DNA of 64,000 nucleotides from Phycisphaerae bacterium (GCA_022180725.1 BQMO01000011.1:45801-109800), one strand, 5' to 3'; positions 8,565 through 17,717 are shown, counted from the first letter of the stretch. The notes: a model not told the origin generated them from the sequence alone. Program-made: numbers and translations.

Positions 8565-10784
8565 ATGAACCTGATGAAGACAATGACGGGCGCTTGGATA
8601 ATCGCGGCCGTGGCGGGCTGCTCCTCGACGCCCCATGGCGGAAGTGTCACGGTCGTATCGCCCGTGGGCGTGTCCGAGGCGCCTCCGGCCACCCGCGTCG
8701 AAACCGTCACGGAGACGATCCACGGCGTGACGCTGACGGACAACTACCGGTGGCTGGAGGGGGACAACAGCGACCCGGCGAAGATGGGCGCGATGACGTC
8801 GGAAGTCGCCGCGTGGACGGACGAGCAGAACGCGTACACGCGGGCGTTCCTGGACAATCTGCCCGGGCGGAAGCAGTTGGAGGAGGAGTTGCGGCCGCTG
8901 ATGGAGGTGGGGTCGGTGAGCGCCCCGAGCATGCGCGGCACGCGGTATTTCTACAGCAAGCGGGAGGGGAACCAGAACCAGCCGGTGTACTTCTGGCGGG
9001 AGGGGTACAAGGGCGAGCCGCGCGTGCTGATCGATCCGGCCAAACTCGATCCGAGCGGCCTGACCACGGTCACATGGATCTCCCCGAGCCATGACGGGAA
9101 ACTCGCCGCCTTCGGCACGTACACGAAGGGGGACGAGAACACGACGCTGTACCTGATGGAGGTGGACACGGGACGGCCACTGCCGGACGTGATCCCCGGG
9201 AAGGTGAGCGGGATTGATTGGCTGCCCGACGGAAAGGCGTTCGTGTACCGGAACCTGAAGGACACGGCCAATCCGTACTCGGGGCAGGTGATGTACCACG
9301 TGGTGGGGACCAGCCCGGCGCAGGACAAACTGATCTTCCGCCAGTACACGCCGGACGAGGACGGGAAACTGGCCACGACCTACGGCCCGGGGATGAGCCT
9401 GTCGAAGGACGGGAAGTGGCTGTCGCTGTACTACTACACGGACACCCGCAACAACGATCTGTGGGTGGTGGACTTCCCGCGGTGGCTCAAGACCGGCGAA
9501 CTGTGGGGCGAGTACATCACGGTCGGGGAGAAGGCCCAGAGCGCCGGGACGGCCGTCGGCGACACGTTCTACATGTCCACCACGCTCGACGCGCCGAACG
9601 GTCGGATCGTGAAGATCGACCTGAATCGGTCGGACCGGTCGAACTGGACGACGATCGTGCCGGAGCGGGCGGACGCGGTGATCCAGGGGTTCGATGTTTC
9701 GGCGGGGATCGTGAGCGTCAACTATCTCACAAACGCGTCGAGCACGATCGCCCTCTTCGACACGAACGGGGCGCCCCGCGGCACCCTGCGGCTGCCGGGG
9801 ATCGGGAGCGCGGGGCTGGCGACGGAGGAGGATCGCACGGAGGCGTACCTGTCGTTCACGAGTTTCAACTACCCGAGCACGATCTTCCGCGTGGACCTCT
9901 CCACCCCCGACGCCCAGCCCGAACAGTGGGAACGGCCGGCCGTGCCGGTTGATCCCGAGACGGTGGACGTGCGGCAGGTGTGGTACCCGTCGAAGGACGG
10001 CACCCGGGTGAGCATGTTCCTGGTGTACAAGAAAGGTCTGAAACTCAACGGGAACAACCCGACAATCCTGTACGGGTACGGCGGGTTCAACGTGAGCATC
10101 ACGCCGACGTTCAGCGCGAGCATGTTCCAATGGCTGAACGCGGGCGGGGTGTACGCGGTGGCGAACATCCGCGGCGGGGGCGAGTACGGCAACCGCTGGC
10201 ACGAGGCGGGAAAACTCGCGAACAAGCAGAATGTGTTCGACGATTTCGCCGCGGCCGCCGAGTGGCTCATCGCGCACAAATACACGCGCGCCGAGCGTCT
10301 GGCGATTCGCGGCGGCTCGAACGGCGGGCTGCTGACCGGCACGATGGTGACGCAGCGGCCGGACCTGTTCGCCGCGGCCCTGGTGTACGTGCCGCTGCTC
10401 GACATGATCCGTTTCCAGGACTTCCTCATGGCGAAGTACTGGGTGCCGGAGTACGGTTCGTCGTCGGACGCGGAGCAGTTCAAGTACATTCTCGCGTATT
10501 CGCCGTACCAGAACATCAAATCAGGGACGAAGTACCCCGCGGTGCTGGTGACAGCCGGGGAGAACGACGCGCGGGTACACCCCATGCACGCGCGGAAGTA
10601 CGCCGCGGCGCTGCGGGCGGCCACGGTGAGCGACCCGATCGAGAAGCCGATCCTGCTGTGGGTAGATCGTGAAGCCGGGCACGGGCAGGGCAAGCCGCTG
10701 AATCTGCGGATCCGCGAGGTAGCCGACGAGCGCATCTTCCTGATGCGCCAGTTGGGCATGCTGGGGTACGACGGGACGAAGTGA
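8565..10784 (+). CDS. Prolyl oligopeptidase family serine peptidase (lipoprotein)
   Basis: A 739-residue S9A peptidase. The ATG at 8565 follows a GGGAGA and gives a lipoprotein signal (WIIAAVAGCSS), predicting export and lipid anchoring; an upstream in-frame start would destroy this. The N-terminal part has blade-like repeats of a beta-propeller (residues about 110-450). The C-terminal alpha/beta-hydrolase domain carries the nucleophile in GGSNGG (Ser585), the acid in ENDARVHP (Asp668) and His706 in REAGHGQG. The family cleaves short peptides after proline, the propeller limiting substrate size. It converges on flagellin with a shared terminator hairpin between them. Confidence 0.93.
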   Translation: MNLMKTMTGAWIIAAVAGCSSTPHGGSVTVVSPVGVSEAPPATRVETVTETIHGVTLTDNYRWLEGDNSDPAKMGAMTSEVAAWTDEQNAYTRAFLDNLPGRKQLEEELRPLMEVGSVSAPSMRGTRYFYSKREGNQNQPVYFWREGYKGEPRVLIDPAKLDPSGLTTVTWISPSHDGKLAAFGTYTKGDENTTLYLMEVDTGRPLPDVIPGKVSGIDWLPDGKAFVYRNLKDTANPYSGQVMYHVVGTSPAQDKLIFRQYTPDEDGKLATTYGPGMSLSKDGKWLSLYYYTDTRNNDLWVVDFPRWLKTGELWGEYITVGEKAQSAGTAVGDTFYMSTTLDAPNGRIVKIDLNRSDRSNWTTIVPERADAVIQGFDVSAGIVSVNYLTNASSTIALFDTNGAPRGTLRLPGIGSAGLATEEDRTEAYLSFTSFNYPSTIFRVDLSTPDAQPEQWERPAVPVDPETVDVRQVWYPSKDGTRVSMFLVYKKGLKLNGNNPTILYGYGGFNVSITPTFSASMFQWLNAGGVYAVANIRGGGEYGNRWHEAGKLANKQNVFDDFAAAAEWLIAHKYTRAERLAIRGGSNGGLLTGTMVTQRPDLFAAALVYVPLLDMIRFQDFLMAKYWVPEYGSSSDAEQFKYILAYSPYQNIKSGTKYPAVLVTAGENDARVHPMHARKYAAALRAATVSDPIEKPILLWVDREAGHGQGKPLNLRIREVADERIFLMRQLGMLGYDGTK

Positions 10785-10804
10785 CCGCCGGGACTCATGA
10801 ACGA

Positions 10805-10838
10805 ACAACGCCCCGGGCCGTGATGCCCGGGGCGTTGT
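10805..10838. terminator. Bidirectional intrinsic-type terminator hairpin
   Basis: A perfect 13-bp stem (10805-10817 with 10826-10838) and an 8-base loop between the convergent peptidase and flagellin genes. The outer A/T-containing pairs supply TTGT on one side and its complement on the other, so it can act in both directions, although no long T run follows. Confidence 0.75.
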
Positions 10839-10859
10839 GTTATTCGGTGGCCGAACGAA

Positions 10860-12395
10860 TCAGCCGAGGAGTTGGAGCGCGGAGTTGGGGGCCTGGTTGG
10901 CGTAGGAGAGGACGTTGGTGGAGGCGTTGACCAGGATCTGCGACCGCGTGAGGGCCGCCGTTTCGGTAGCGAAGTCCGCGTCGCGGATGACGGAGGTGGC
11001 GGCCGCGGTGTTCTCGGCGGTAGTGCTCAGGGAGCGAACCGTGGCGCCGAGGACGTTGCGCTGGAAGTTGCCGAGGCGGCCCCGCATCGAGGCGATCTGC
11101 TTGACCGCGGCGGCGACGACCTTCTGGGCGTTGTCGATGTTGCCGTTGGCCATGTTGTTCGCGCCGCCGGACCCGAGCGAGGAGAGGTACCCGCTGACGG
11201 AATCCCCGAGTTCGCGGACCGCGATGTTCTGGAGGCCGATCGTGGCCTTGGCGCCGATGTCGACCTTGGAGGCGAGTTGGAACTCGGCCCCGCCGCCGGT
11301 GATGGTGAAGGCCGCGTTGGAGCCGCCGACCGACCCGAGGGCCTGGGCCTTGGCGGCGGAGAGGACGAACTCGGCGTCGAGGAAATCGGTGTTGACCTTG
11401 AGTTTCTTGCCGGTGGCGATGGCCTGGTAGCCGTTGACCGTGGCGCGGACGTCCTGGCCCAGGTCACGGACGGGGTTGGTCGCGTTGGCGAAGGTCGAGG
11501 CGATGGTGGTGTGGTTGGAGTTGAAGGAGGTGGCGATGCGGTTGTAGACGCCGCGCGTGGCTGCGTTGGCGCCGTTGTTGGTCGAGTTGATGCCGGCGTC
11601 GTTCACCACCTTGACGGAGACGAACTCGCCCGAGCCGTACTCGGAGGACTTGACGAGAATGCCCGTGCCCGAAACCGTCGCCACCAGCCCGGTCACGTCG
11701 GTGAAGGTGTTGATGGCGTCGACCATCTTGGCGATGGTGGTGCCCGACGAGAAGGAGAGTTCGCGCGAACCCTTCACCCCGGCGATCTCGAAGACGAGCG
11801 AGGAGCCGGTGTTGAGGTCGATGGCGGCGCCGCCGGCGGAAAGGAAGAGGCCGGCCTGTTGCGCGGAGGTGGTGACGAGCACGTCCACATTGAGGGAGGA
11901 GCCGGTGTACTTGGCGGCACCGATGCGGATGTCGGACACGCCGGTGGCGACGCCCGACGTGCGGAAGTCGAGGTTGCCGTTGAGCAGTTTGATGCCCTGG
12001 AAGTTCGTGGAGTTTGAGAGGCGGTCGATGGTCTGAAGGATGGAGTCGACCTGGAGTTGGTTGGCGGCGCGTTCCTCGGACGACTGGCCGGCCTTCGAAG
12101 CGGTCGCCGTCACGATGCCTTGGAGTTCCAGCAGCAGGCCGGAGACTTCCTGGAGCCCACCCTCGGCAATATTCATGACCTGGTCGGCGCGGTCGGCGTT
12201 CTTGATGGCCTCATTGAGGCCACGCTGCTCGACGCGGAGGTTTTCGGACGCGATCAGCCCCGCCGGGTCATCCTGCCCGCGCGAGATGCGAAGCCCCGTG
12301 CTGAGCCGCTCGAGGGCGGTGCCCAGCGAACGGTTGTTCGTGCCGAGCACGCGTTGGGCAAGCAGCGACTGAACGTTGGTGTTGATCCGACCCAT
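10860..12395 (-). CDS. fliC: Flagellin
   Basis: A 511-residue flagellin. The conserved N-terminal D0/D1 region begins MGRINTNVQSLLAQRVLGTN and contains LERLSTGLRI; the C-terminal D1/D0 region contains AENTAAATSVIRDADFATE and ends in a coiled region (LSYANQAPNSALQLLG). The variable middle (about 170-400) is Thr/Ser/Ala-rich and cysteine-free, as expected for the exposed filament surface. It is secreted by the flagellar type III apparatus and polymerises into the filament. The start is supported by GCGAGG five bases upstream of ATG 12395. It is a single gene with no neighbouring flagellar operon; the motor-switch gene fliM is 29 kb away. The 209 bases upstream to 12604 hold no second gene, and I could not identify a convincing sigma-28 promoter. 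Confidence 0.95.
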   Translation of the reverse strand: MGRINTNVQSLLAQRVLGTNNRSLGTALERLSTGLRISRGQDDPAGLIASENLRVEQRGLNEAIKNADRADQVMNIAEGGLQEVSGLLLELQGIVTATASKAGQSSEERAANQLQVDSILQTIDRLSNSTNFQGIKLLNGNLDFRTSGVATGVSDIRIGAAKYTGSSLNVDVLVTTSAQQAGLFLSAGGAAIDLNTGSSLVFEIAGVKGSRELSFSSGTTIAKMVDAINTFTDVTGLVATVSGTGILVKSSEYGSGEFVSVKVVNDAGINSTNNGANAATRGVYNRIATSFNSNHTTIASTFANATNPVRDLGQDVRATVNGYQAIATGKKLKVNTDFLDAEFVLSAAKAQALGSVGGSNAAFTITGGGAEFQLASKVDIGAKATIGLQNIAVRELGDSVSGYLSSLGSGGANNMANGNIDNAQKVVAAAVKQIASMRGRLGNFQRNVLGATVRSLSTTAENTAAATSVIRDADFATETAALTRSQILVNASTNVLSYANQAPNSALQLLG

Positions 12396-12604
12396 ACAAC
12401 CTCGCTTCTTTGGAGTGAAACGATCCCACGAACGGACGCATGGGTATCGGGGGCGTGATGGGTGGCAATAAGGACGGGTGTCGTGTGGGGTTTTACTGGA
12501 CTTCAGGAATGCCGTCTATGAGGGGCAGGCAAGCCCTGCCGACCCGAGGTGGCCCGAGAACACGAGGCCGCCGGTTTCTACCATGTGGGCAAACTGGAGG
12601 ACGC

Positions 12605-12844
12605 ATGCCCTTGTATGAGTATGAATGCGTAGAGCCGGGGAAGCCGCCGGTAGTTCTGGAGTTGCTTCGCGCGGCCGCGGATGCGGACAAGCCCGTGCCC
12701 GATCCCGAAGGGCGAGGGCGGGTGTTTCGCCGCCGGCTGTCGGTGTTCGCGGCGGGCGGTGCGTCCGGGACGGCGGGCGGCGGGCATGTTCATTCCGGCA
12801 CGTGCGGGTGCGGGAAACAACCCGGGAGTTGCGGGATGGGATAG
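12605..12844 (+). CDS. FmdB-like putative zinc-ribbon protein
   Basis: A 79-residue protein that opens MPLYEYEC, the hallmark of FmdB-family regulatory zinc ribbons, and contains FRRRLSVFAAGG, which matches the downstream part of that family. It departs from the canonical form: the usual C-x2-C pairs that hold zinc near residues 8-30 are missing after Cys8, while a Cys-rich tail (GTCGCGKQPGSCGMG) remains, preceded by a His-containing GGGHVHSG. It may bind metal through the tail or be degenerate. The start is decided by a GGAGG four bases before ATG 12605; longer in-frame starts lack a ribosome site. Confidence 0.72.
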   Translation: MPLYEYECVEPGKPPVVLELLRAAADADKPVPDPEGRGRVFRRRLSVFAAGGASGTAGGGHVHSGTCGCGKQPGSCGMG

Positions 12845-12861
12845 ATCGCTTGGGTGATAAA

Positions 12862-12887
12862 AAACCGGGCCTGACGAGGCCCGGTTT
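12862..12887. terminator. Terminator hairpin between convergent genes
   Basis: A perfect 10-bp stem, AAACCGGGCC (12862-12871) with GGCCCGGTTT (12878-12887), with a six-base loop and A/T bases flanking both sides. It can end transcription of the zinc-ribbon gene and of the oppositely oriented OmpA gene. Confidence 0.8.
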
Positions 12888-12910
12888 CGGTAACTTGCTG
12901 AGAGTACGGA

Positions 12911-13576
12911 TTACCGGAGCACGACGATCTCGACGCGCCGGCTGGCCGCCTTGGTGCTCTTGGGATTCGCCGAGCCCATGCCCATGGAAGTGGCGTTCAC
13001 GCCCTTGCCCGACAGGTAGTCTCGCACGGCGTCGGCGCGCGCCTGCGAGAGGGCTTCGTTCGAGCCCCACTTGGACTTGCGGATCGGGTCGGTGTCCGTG
13101 TAGCCCTCGATGCGGATGTTCGCGCCGGCGTAGGAGCGGCGGATCTCGGTCGCGATCTTGTCGAGTTCACGCTTGGCGGCGGGCTTGATGGTGACCTGCC
13201 CGGAATCGAAGAGCACGTCCCCCGAGATCGTGGCGCGGGCGTTCCCCGCCCCATCACGGGTAAAGGAGCCTCCGCCCGTGTTGGCGCCGCGGTCGTTGTA
13301 CGTTGTCCGTCCCGTGTTGGTGTTCCATCCCGGCTGCGAGGGGGGAGCCGCCTGGAGTTGGGAGACGCGGCCTTCGAGTTCGGCGATGCGGTTGTTCCGT
13401 TCGCCCAACGTCGCTTCGAGCGCGGCGTTCTTCTCGCGGAGTTCCGCGGACTCTTGCTGAGCCAGGGCCGCCTGCTGCTTGGCGGAGCGGTTACACCCCC
13501 CCAGCATCGTCGCCGCCCCGAGCATCACCAACGACACGACCAACCCGCCACGACGAATCATGCTCCAGCCATCCAT
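12911..13576 (-). CDS. OmpA-family lipoprotein (peptidoglycan-binding)
   Basis: A 221-residue protein with a lipoprotein signal (lipobox LGGC, Cys28), a coiled-coil segment (about 33-75, ELREKNAALEATLGERNNRI), a low-complexity Gly/Asn linker and a C-terminal OmpA domain (about 110-221) with LFDSGQVTIKPAAKREL, IEGYTDTD, ALSQARADAVRDYL and SRRVEIVV. These segments bind the diaminopimelate of peptidoglycan in Pal/OmpA proteins, tying the outer envelope to the wall. ATG 13576 has a GAGGG 7 bases upstream. It lies downstream of the prepilin peptidase gene with a 125-base gap and may be the last gene of the xseA-led run. Confidence 0.9.
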   Translation of the reverse strand: MDGWSMIRRGGLVVSLVMLGAATMLGGCNRSAKQQAALAQQESAELREKNAALEATLGERNNRIAELEGRVSQLQAAPPSQPGWNTNTGRTTYNDRGANTGGGSFTRDGAGNARATISGDVLFDSGQVTIKPAAKRELDKIATEIRRSYAGANIRIEGYTDTDPIRKSKWGSNEALSQARADAVRDYLSGKGVNATSMGMGSANPKSTKAASRRVEIVVLR

Positions 13577-13701
13577 GTGAGCGCCCTCGACATTCCGTTC
13601 CTGGGGATGCGGTCGCGCGCCGCGCCCGCTGGACGATGGTATCGGCGGATCATGCGCGTGTGGGCGATATTTTGCGCAACCGACAGGCCGGAGTTGCCGG
13701 T

Positions 13702-15093
13702 TTACGGGATCGTCAACTTGGGCGACACCTTGGTCATCATGTTCAGGAGCACGATGATCTGAGGCTTGAAGAACCAGACGAGGACGGTCGCGATGGCGAG
13801 GTAGGGGCCGAAGGGCAGATGTCGCTGGAAGGCTCCCGAGAACAGGCGCGACACGACCGCCCAGATCACTCCTACGAACGCGGCCCCGAAGAACCCGAGG
13901 ACAGAGTCGATCCAGCCAAGACAAGCCCCGACAGCGGCCATGAGGTGGACGTCGCCCAGACCCAGGGCCTCTTTTCCGAAAGCCAGGCTGCCGAAGATCC
14001 GCATGGCCCAGACCAGCCCGCCGCCGACGAGGTAGCCGAGGAGGACCCCGCCGAGCACGGAGAGCCACAGGGGCGCCTGGAGGCGAGGTTCGAAGTCGAG
14101 GGAGATGGGGTTGGCGGTCCACGGCCCGGCGAAAGACGCGGCGAGCCATGAGCCTGCCAAGGCCAGGGCGATGATGGGGCCAAGAAACACCAGTTCCCGC
14201 ACCATTTCACGCCGGGCATGCGGGTATTGGGTCCACATTTCGGGGGCGTCGGCGGGGGCGGCCGATTCGGAATGGGAGTCTGGCGAAGCTCCGCCATCGG
14301 ATGAGGGACGATCCGGGTGGGAGGCAGCCCAAGCGTCGTAGTCGGCGAAGGAGCGGCGGATGATGCCTCGGGCGAGAAGCAGGTTAGAAACTACGACACC
14401 AAGCCCCCCGCCGAGGCCGGCGCCGATCCATCGCCAGCCGGTCGGGCCCGGGGTGGCGATAGTCCATTCCCAGCCGTTGCGGATACGGGGGAGGGAGGCC
14501 CCGGGGAGACGGAACTCGACCCAGAGGGCGTGGAGGGGGTGTGCTACAAGGGCGAGGGCGACGGGGACGATGACCAGCGACATGGGGATGTGGAAGGTGC
14601 GGGCGTCGATGAGGGTGACGGCGACGAGGCACGAAAAGAGGCCGACGACCACGACGAACGAGGGCCAGGTGTACCGCAGCCCGGCGTCGCCCCAGGTGGG
14701 GCCGAGCGGGGCGAGGTTGAGGCCCAGGAACCGTCCGTTCTCGGCGTAAAGGACGAGGAAGACGGCCATCCAGAGGAAGGCGGTAAAGGCCTCGACGATG
14801 GGGTATTCGGGGGAGATGGACGAGCGGCAGAAGCGGCACTTTCCGCGGAGGAAGAGCCACCCGAAGATGGGGATGTTCTCACGCCAGGTGAGTTTGGTTT
14901 CGCAGTTCGGGCAGCGGGACGAAGGGGTGACGACGTCCAGCCCGAGGGGGAGGCGGTAGACCAGAACATTGACGAGGGAGCCGACGCAGGCGCCGAAAGC
15001 GCCGATCCAGAGGGCCTGGACGATCGGGAAGAGCGCGATCAGAAACTCGGCACGCGAGGTGGCGAGGGTCAAGGCCGCCGGGTCCGGGATCAT
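13702..15093 (-). CDS. Prepilin peptidase (type IV leader peptidase, A24 family)
   Basis: A 463-residue polytopic membrane aspartic protease that cleaves and probably N-methylates type IV pilin-like precursors. The N-terminal cytoplasmic domain has the paired Cys motifs C61-x2-C64 and C86-x2-C89, and the catalytic aspartates are Asp163 in LIDARTFHIP and Asp381 in GLGDVHLM. It is much longer than the usual 250-290 residues because of an insertion between them (about 175-345), with a charged Ser/Pro/Asp-rich loop at 255-290 and extra hydrophobic segments. Its substrates likely include the pseudopilins at 2206-2994 and 18882-19751. Its ATG overlaps the xseB stop by 4 bp. Confidence 0.93.
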   Translation of the reverse strand: MIPDPAALTLATSRAEFLIALFPIVQALWIGAFGACVGSLVNVLVYRLPLGLDVVTPSSRCPNCETKLTWRENIPIFGWLFLRGKCRFCRSSISPEYPIVEAFTAFLWMAVFLVLYAENGRFLGLNLAPLGPTWGDAGLRYTWPSFVVVVGLFSCLVAVTLIDARTFHIPMSLVIVPVALALVAHPLHALWVEFRLPGASLPRIRNGWEWTIATPGPTGWRWIGAGLGGGLGVVVSNLLLARGIIRRSFADYDAWAASHPDRPSSDGGASPDSHSESAAPADAPEMWTQYPHARREMVRELVFLGPIIALALAGSWLAASFAGPWTANPISLDFEPRLQAPLWLSVLGGVLLGYLVGGGLVWAMRIFGSLAFGKEALGLGDVHLMAAVGACLGWIDSVLGFFGAAFVGVIWAVVSRLFSGAFQRHLPFGPYLAIATVLVWFFKPQIIVLLNMMTKVSPKLTIP

Positions 15094-15353
15094 CCACGCT
15101 CCTCGGCCTGCTTGGGGGCGTCCAGCCCCGCGGCCTCACGCGACACCTGCTCGATGCGCTGCTCGGCCTGGGTGAGCACGTCCTTGCACCGCTTGCCCAA
15201 GGCCATGCCTTCTTCGTACAACTTGATCGACTCCTCCAGCCCCGCCTCGCCAGATTCAATGCGACGGACGATCTCCTCGAGTTTCTCGATCGATTGCTCG
15301 TAAGAAAGTTCGCTGGGGGGTTTCTTGGCGCTCACGGGGATGACAGTATCCAA
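15090..15353 (-). CDS. xseB: Exodeoxyribonuclease VII small subunit
   Basis: An 87-residue protein with the conserved helical hairpin of XseB (LSYEQSIEKLEEIVRRIESG and LEESIKLYEEGMALGKRC). Several copies bind one XseA to form exonuclease VII, which degrades single-stranded DNA from either end into oligonucleotides. The length is normal for the family. It lies 30 bases after xseA and overlaps the prepilin peptidase start by 4 bp, so the three genes are probably translated from one transcript. The C-terminal tail after the hairpin is acidic and alanine-rich. Confidence 0.93.
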   Translation of the reverse strand: MDTVIPVSAKKPPSELSYEQSIEKLEEIVRRIESGEAGLEESIKLYEEGMALGKRCKDVLTQAEQRIEQVSREAAGLDAPKQAEERG

Positions 15354-15383
15354 CCCTGATCGAACCCGCTTGGCCCATCGATG

Positions 15384-16862
15384 TCACGTGCGCTCGAACA
15401 ACCCACCCTGGCCGCCCGGATTGACCGGCGGCTTCTTGCGCGGGTGAGGCGGGGCGGGGGTGGGCCGGTCTGGTTTGGGTGGCGGGGGGGCAGTATCCCA
15501 GACCACGGAGCGGACGACACCCTCCGCGACGCGGGATTGGAGGGCCTCGCCCGGGCCGACGTCGTTGGGGGAGCGGACGACCCGGCCGTCGGCACGCATG
15601 GTGACGGAGTACCCCCGATCGAGGACGGCGAGGGGGTTGACAGCACGGAGGTGACGCAGGAGTGAATCCTGACGGGTCGAGGCGGTGCGCAGACGATCCG
15701 CCACGGCCCGCGCGAGCGATTCGACGTGAGGCTCAGGGCGTCGGCGGGCGAGGACATCGCGGACGGCCTGACTGAGCGTGGCGATCGCGGCGTCGAGGCG
15801 GGCGACGGTGCGGGCATGAACGGCGGCGGGGCTGCGACGGGCGAGGCGGGACGCGAGCGAGTCGACACGGGAGCGCCCGCGCGCCACGGCGGCACGAGCG
15901 CCGGCCTGGAGACTCCGCGCCGCGTGAGCGAGTCGTTGGCGTTCGGCCTTGGCGTGGCGGGAGAGCGCGAGGTCAAGGCGAGATTCTGTGGACAGGACGT
16001 GCCGGCGGAGGGCGGAGGCATCGGGGGCGAGGCGCATGGCGGCCTGCGTCGGTGTGGCGGCGCGTTCGTCGGCGACCAGTTCCGCGAGGCACGTATCAGT
16101 TTCGTGCCCGATGGCCGCGACCACCGGGACGGAGCACTCGACGATGGCCTGGGCCACGATGCGCTCGTTGAAGGCCCAGAGGTCTTCGGCGGAGCCGCCG
16201 CCGCGGGTGAGAAGAACGGCGTCGATGCCCAGCGTCCGGGCGTGCGTCGAGAGGTACCGCAGGGCCTGGGCGACTTCGGGGGCGGCGCGGTCGCCCTGGA
16301 CGCGGACGTCGAGGGTGAGCAGCCCGACGGCGGGGCAACGCTTGAACATGGTCGCGATCACGTCGCGCAAGGCGGCGCCGGTCTCGCTCGTGACCACCGC
16401 GATGCGTCGGGGGAAGAGGGGGAGGGGGCGCTTGCGTTCCGGCGCGAGCCAGCCGAGGGCGCGGGCCTCTTCGACGAGTTTCTTGAGGGCGAGGTCGCGG
16501 GCGCCCAGGCCGACGGGTTCGAGTTTGTCGGCGATGAGCGTGACGCGGCCCGCGGGGGCGTAGAAGTCGATCTTGCCGGTGGCGACGACCTGGGTGCCGG
16601 GAGATGGGGTGAACCCGAGTTTCCGGGCGGCGGAGGCCCAGGTGACGCAGTTGATGACGCTGTCGGCGTCTTTGAGGGCGTAGTACCAGTGGGTGCGGCT
16701 GGAGAAGCCGCTGATCTCGCCCACCACGCGCACCGAGGTGGGGAACCCGGCGTTGAGGGCGGCGGTCACCCGCGCGCAGAGTTGCGTCACGGTGAGCGGA
16801 GCGTTGTCAGGCGGGCGTGACGGCCCGGCGGCGGACGCGGGATCGAATGGGAGGCGGGTCAC
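15384..16862 (-). CDS. xseA: Exodeoxyribonuclease VII large subunit
   Basis: The catalytic subunit of exonuclease VII: an N-terminal OB-fold (starting LTVTQLCARV near residue 23, with VVGEISGFS and a YYALKD strand), the conserved core with TSETGAALRDVI, RGGGSAEDLWAFNE and AIGHETDTCLAELVAD, then a long coiled-coil region binding XseB and a Pro-rich C-terminus. I place the start at GTG 16862, giving 492 residues, because other family members begin about 10-25 residues before LTVTQL. An ATG at 16967 would add 35 residues encoded in DNA that looks intergenic. Neither has a strong ribosome site, so the start is uncertain. Confidence 0.9.
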   Translation of the reverse strand: MTRLPFDPASAAGPSRPPDNAPLTVTQLCARVTAALNAGFPTSVRVVGEISGFSSRTHWYYALKDADSVINCVTWASAARKLGFTPSPGTQVVATGKIDFYAPAGRVTLIADKLEPVGLGARDLALKKLVEEARALGWLAPERKRPLPLFPRRIAVVTSETGAALRDVIATMFKRCPAVGLLTLDVRVQGDRAAPEVAQALRYLSTHARTLGIDAVLLTRGGGSAEDLWAFNERIVAQAIVECSVPVVAAIGHETDTCLAELVADERAATPTQAAMRLAPDASALRRHVLSTESRLDLALSRHAKAERQRLAHAARSLQAGARAAVARGRSRVDSLASRLARRSPAAVHARTVARLDAAIATLSQAVRDVLARRRPEPHVESLARAVADRLRTASTRQDSLLRHLRAVNPLAVLDRGYSVTMRADGRVVRSPNDVGPGEALQSRVAEGVVRSVVWDTAPPPPKPDRPTPAPPHPRKKPPVNPGGQGGLFERT

Positions 16863-17001
16863 GGGCGACTCTATGTTGGCGTGCGAGGGTGCAACCGAGA
16901 CCGGGGTAAGGATGTCAAAGTATGGGGCGCCAGCCTGGAATGTCAGAGAATCGAAAATTGTGGTCATTGACGAGGACGAGAACTTCAAGTAACATGGAAT
17001 C

Positions 17002-17717
17002 ATGCGACTGCGGCAAGGCGTCATGTTCGCGTCAGGGCTTGTTGTGGCTTGCGTTGGGGGGGGGGGTATTACCTCATTCAGCCCGCGGTGCTTGATTTTC
17101 CAGAGAGCGTCTATGTCGGTGAGTTACTCCCGTTGTGCGGTCAACGGGTATCGTTCAACATCAGCAGTCGCAATCCGCTGAAACCTGTTGACGTCATCGA
17201 AATCACGTCGTCATGTGGATGTGTTCAGATTCCGTGCTTGGCAAAGATAGAACTTTCCCGGTGGGGGCGGCAAACTCCGATCGAGATGATTGTCCAGCCG
17301 GGCAAGTACGACGCACGCGTGTTCGCGATAATCACGCTCATTGACGCGGATCGAAACTCGCACGCCATGCGGGTAGTCGGCGAGATTGTGCGGCCGATGG
17401 CGGGGTGGCCGACCGCCGCGTGCGCGAGACTGGACGGACGAGTCGTCACGGTCCCATGCGATCCTCGCTGGATGCCCCACATTGGCGCCGCGTTTATCGA
17501 ATCGGCCGATGGACAACGGGCATCCACGGGGGAGTTTCACCCCGACCCGGGCGTGATTCTCTTTCAGGTGGATGACCAGTTCTTTCTGGATGGCTCGGAT
17601 GTCATGCGTCTCATCGGTGATGCGGCCAATCCATGGGTATGGACCGGGCACGTTGTTGACTGCGTGGGTACGCCCCAAGAGGCGGCTTTGTCGCCGCCGC
17701 CCTCGGTCACGAAGTGA
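17002..17717 (+). CDS. DUF1573-like lipoprotein, reading frame interrupted at a G11 run
   Basis: ATG 17002 opens a lipoprotein-type signal, MRLRQGVMFASGLVVAC, which runs into eleven consecutive G (17056-17066). The downstream coding frame, with YYLIQPAVLDFPE onward to the stop at 17717, is shifted relative to it. One extra G or two fewer would fuse them into one protein of about 238 residues. The body has the DUF1573 hallmark, beta-strands around ITSSCGC (a Cys-Gly-Cys in an Ig-like fold) followed by VVGEIVRPM. Alone, the downstream frame could only start at TTG 17049 and would lose the signal. Either the run mutates to switch the gene or the sequence has a homopolymer error. It is followed 34 bases later by the Cys-rich gene. 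Confidence 0.68.
17056..17066. repeat. Homopolymeric G11 tract inside a coding region
   Basis: Eleven G residues in a row between the signal-peptide part and the mature part of the DUF1573-like gene. Tracts of this length are prone to slipped-strand mispairing and also to base-calling error, and here the frame changes exactly at the tract. Confidence 0.95.

Noticed and set aside
12396..12604. A sigma-28 promoter upstream of flagellin
   Set aside because: Expected from biology, but no pair of boxes matched the consensus with acceptable spacing, so it is not listed as a feature.
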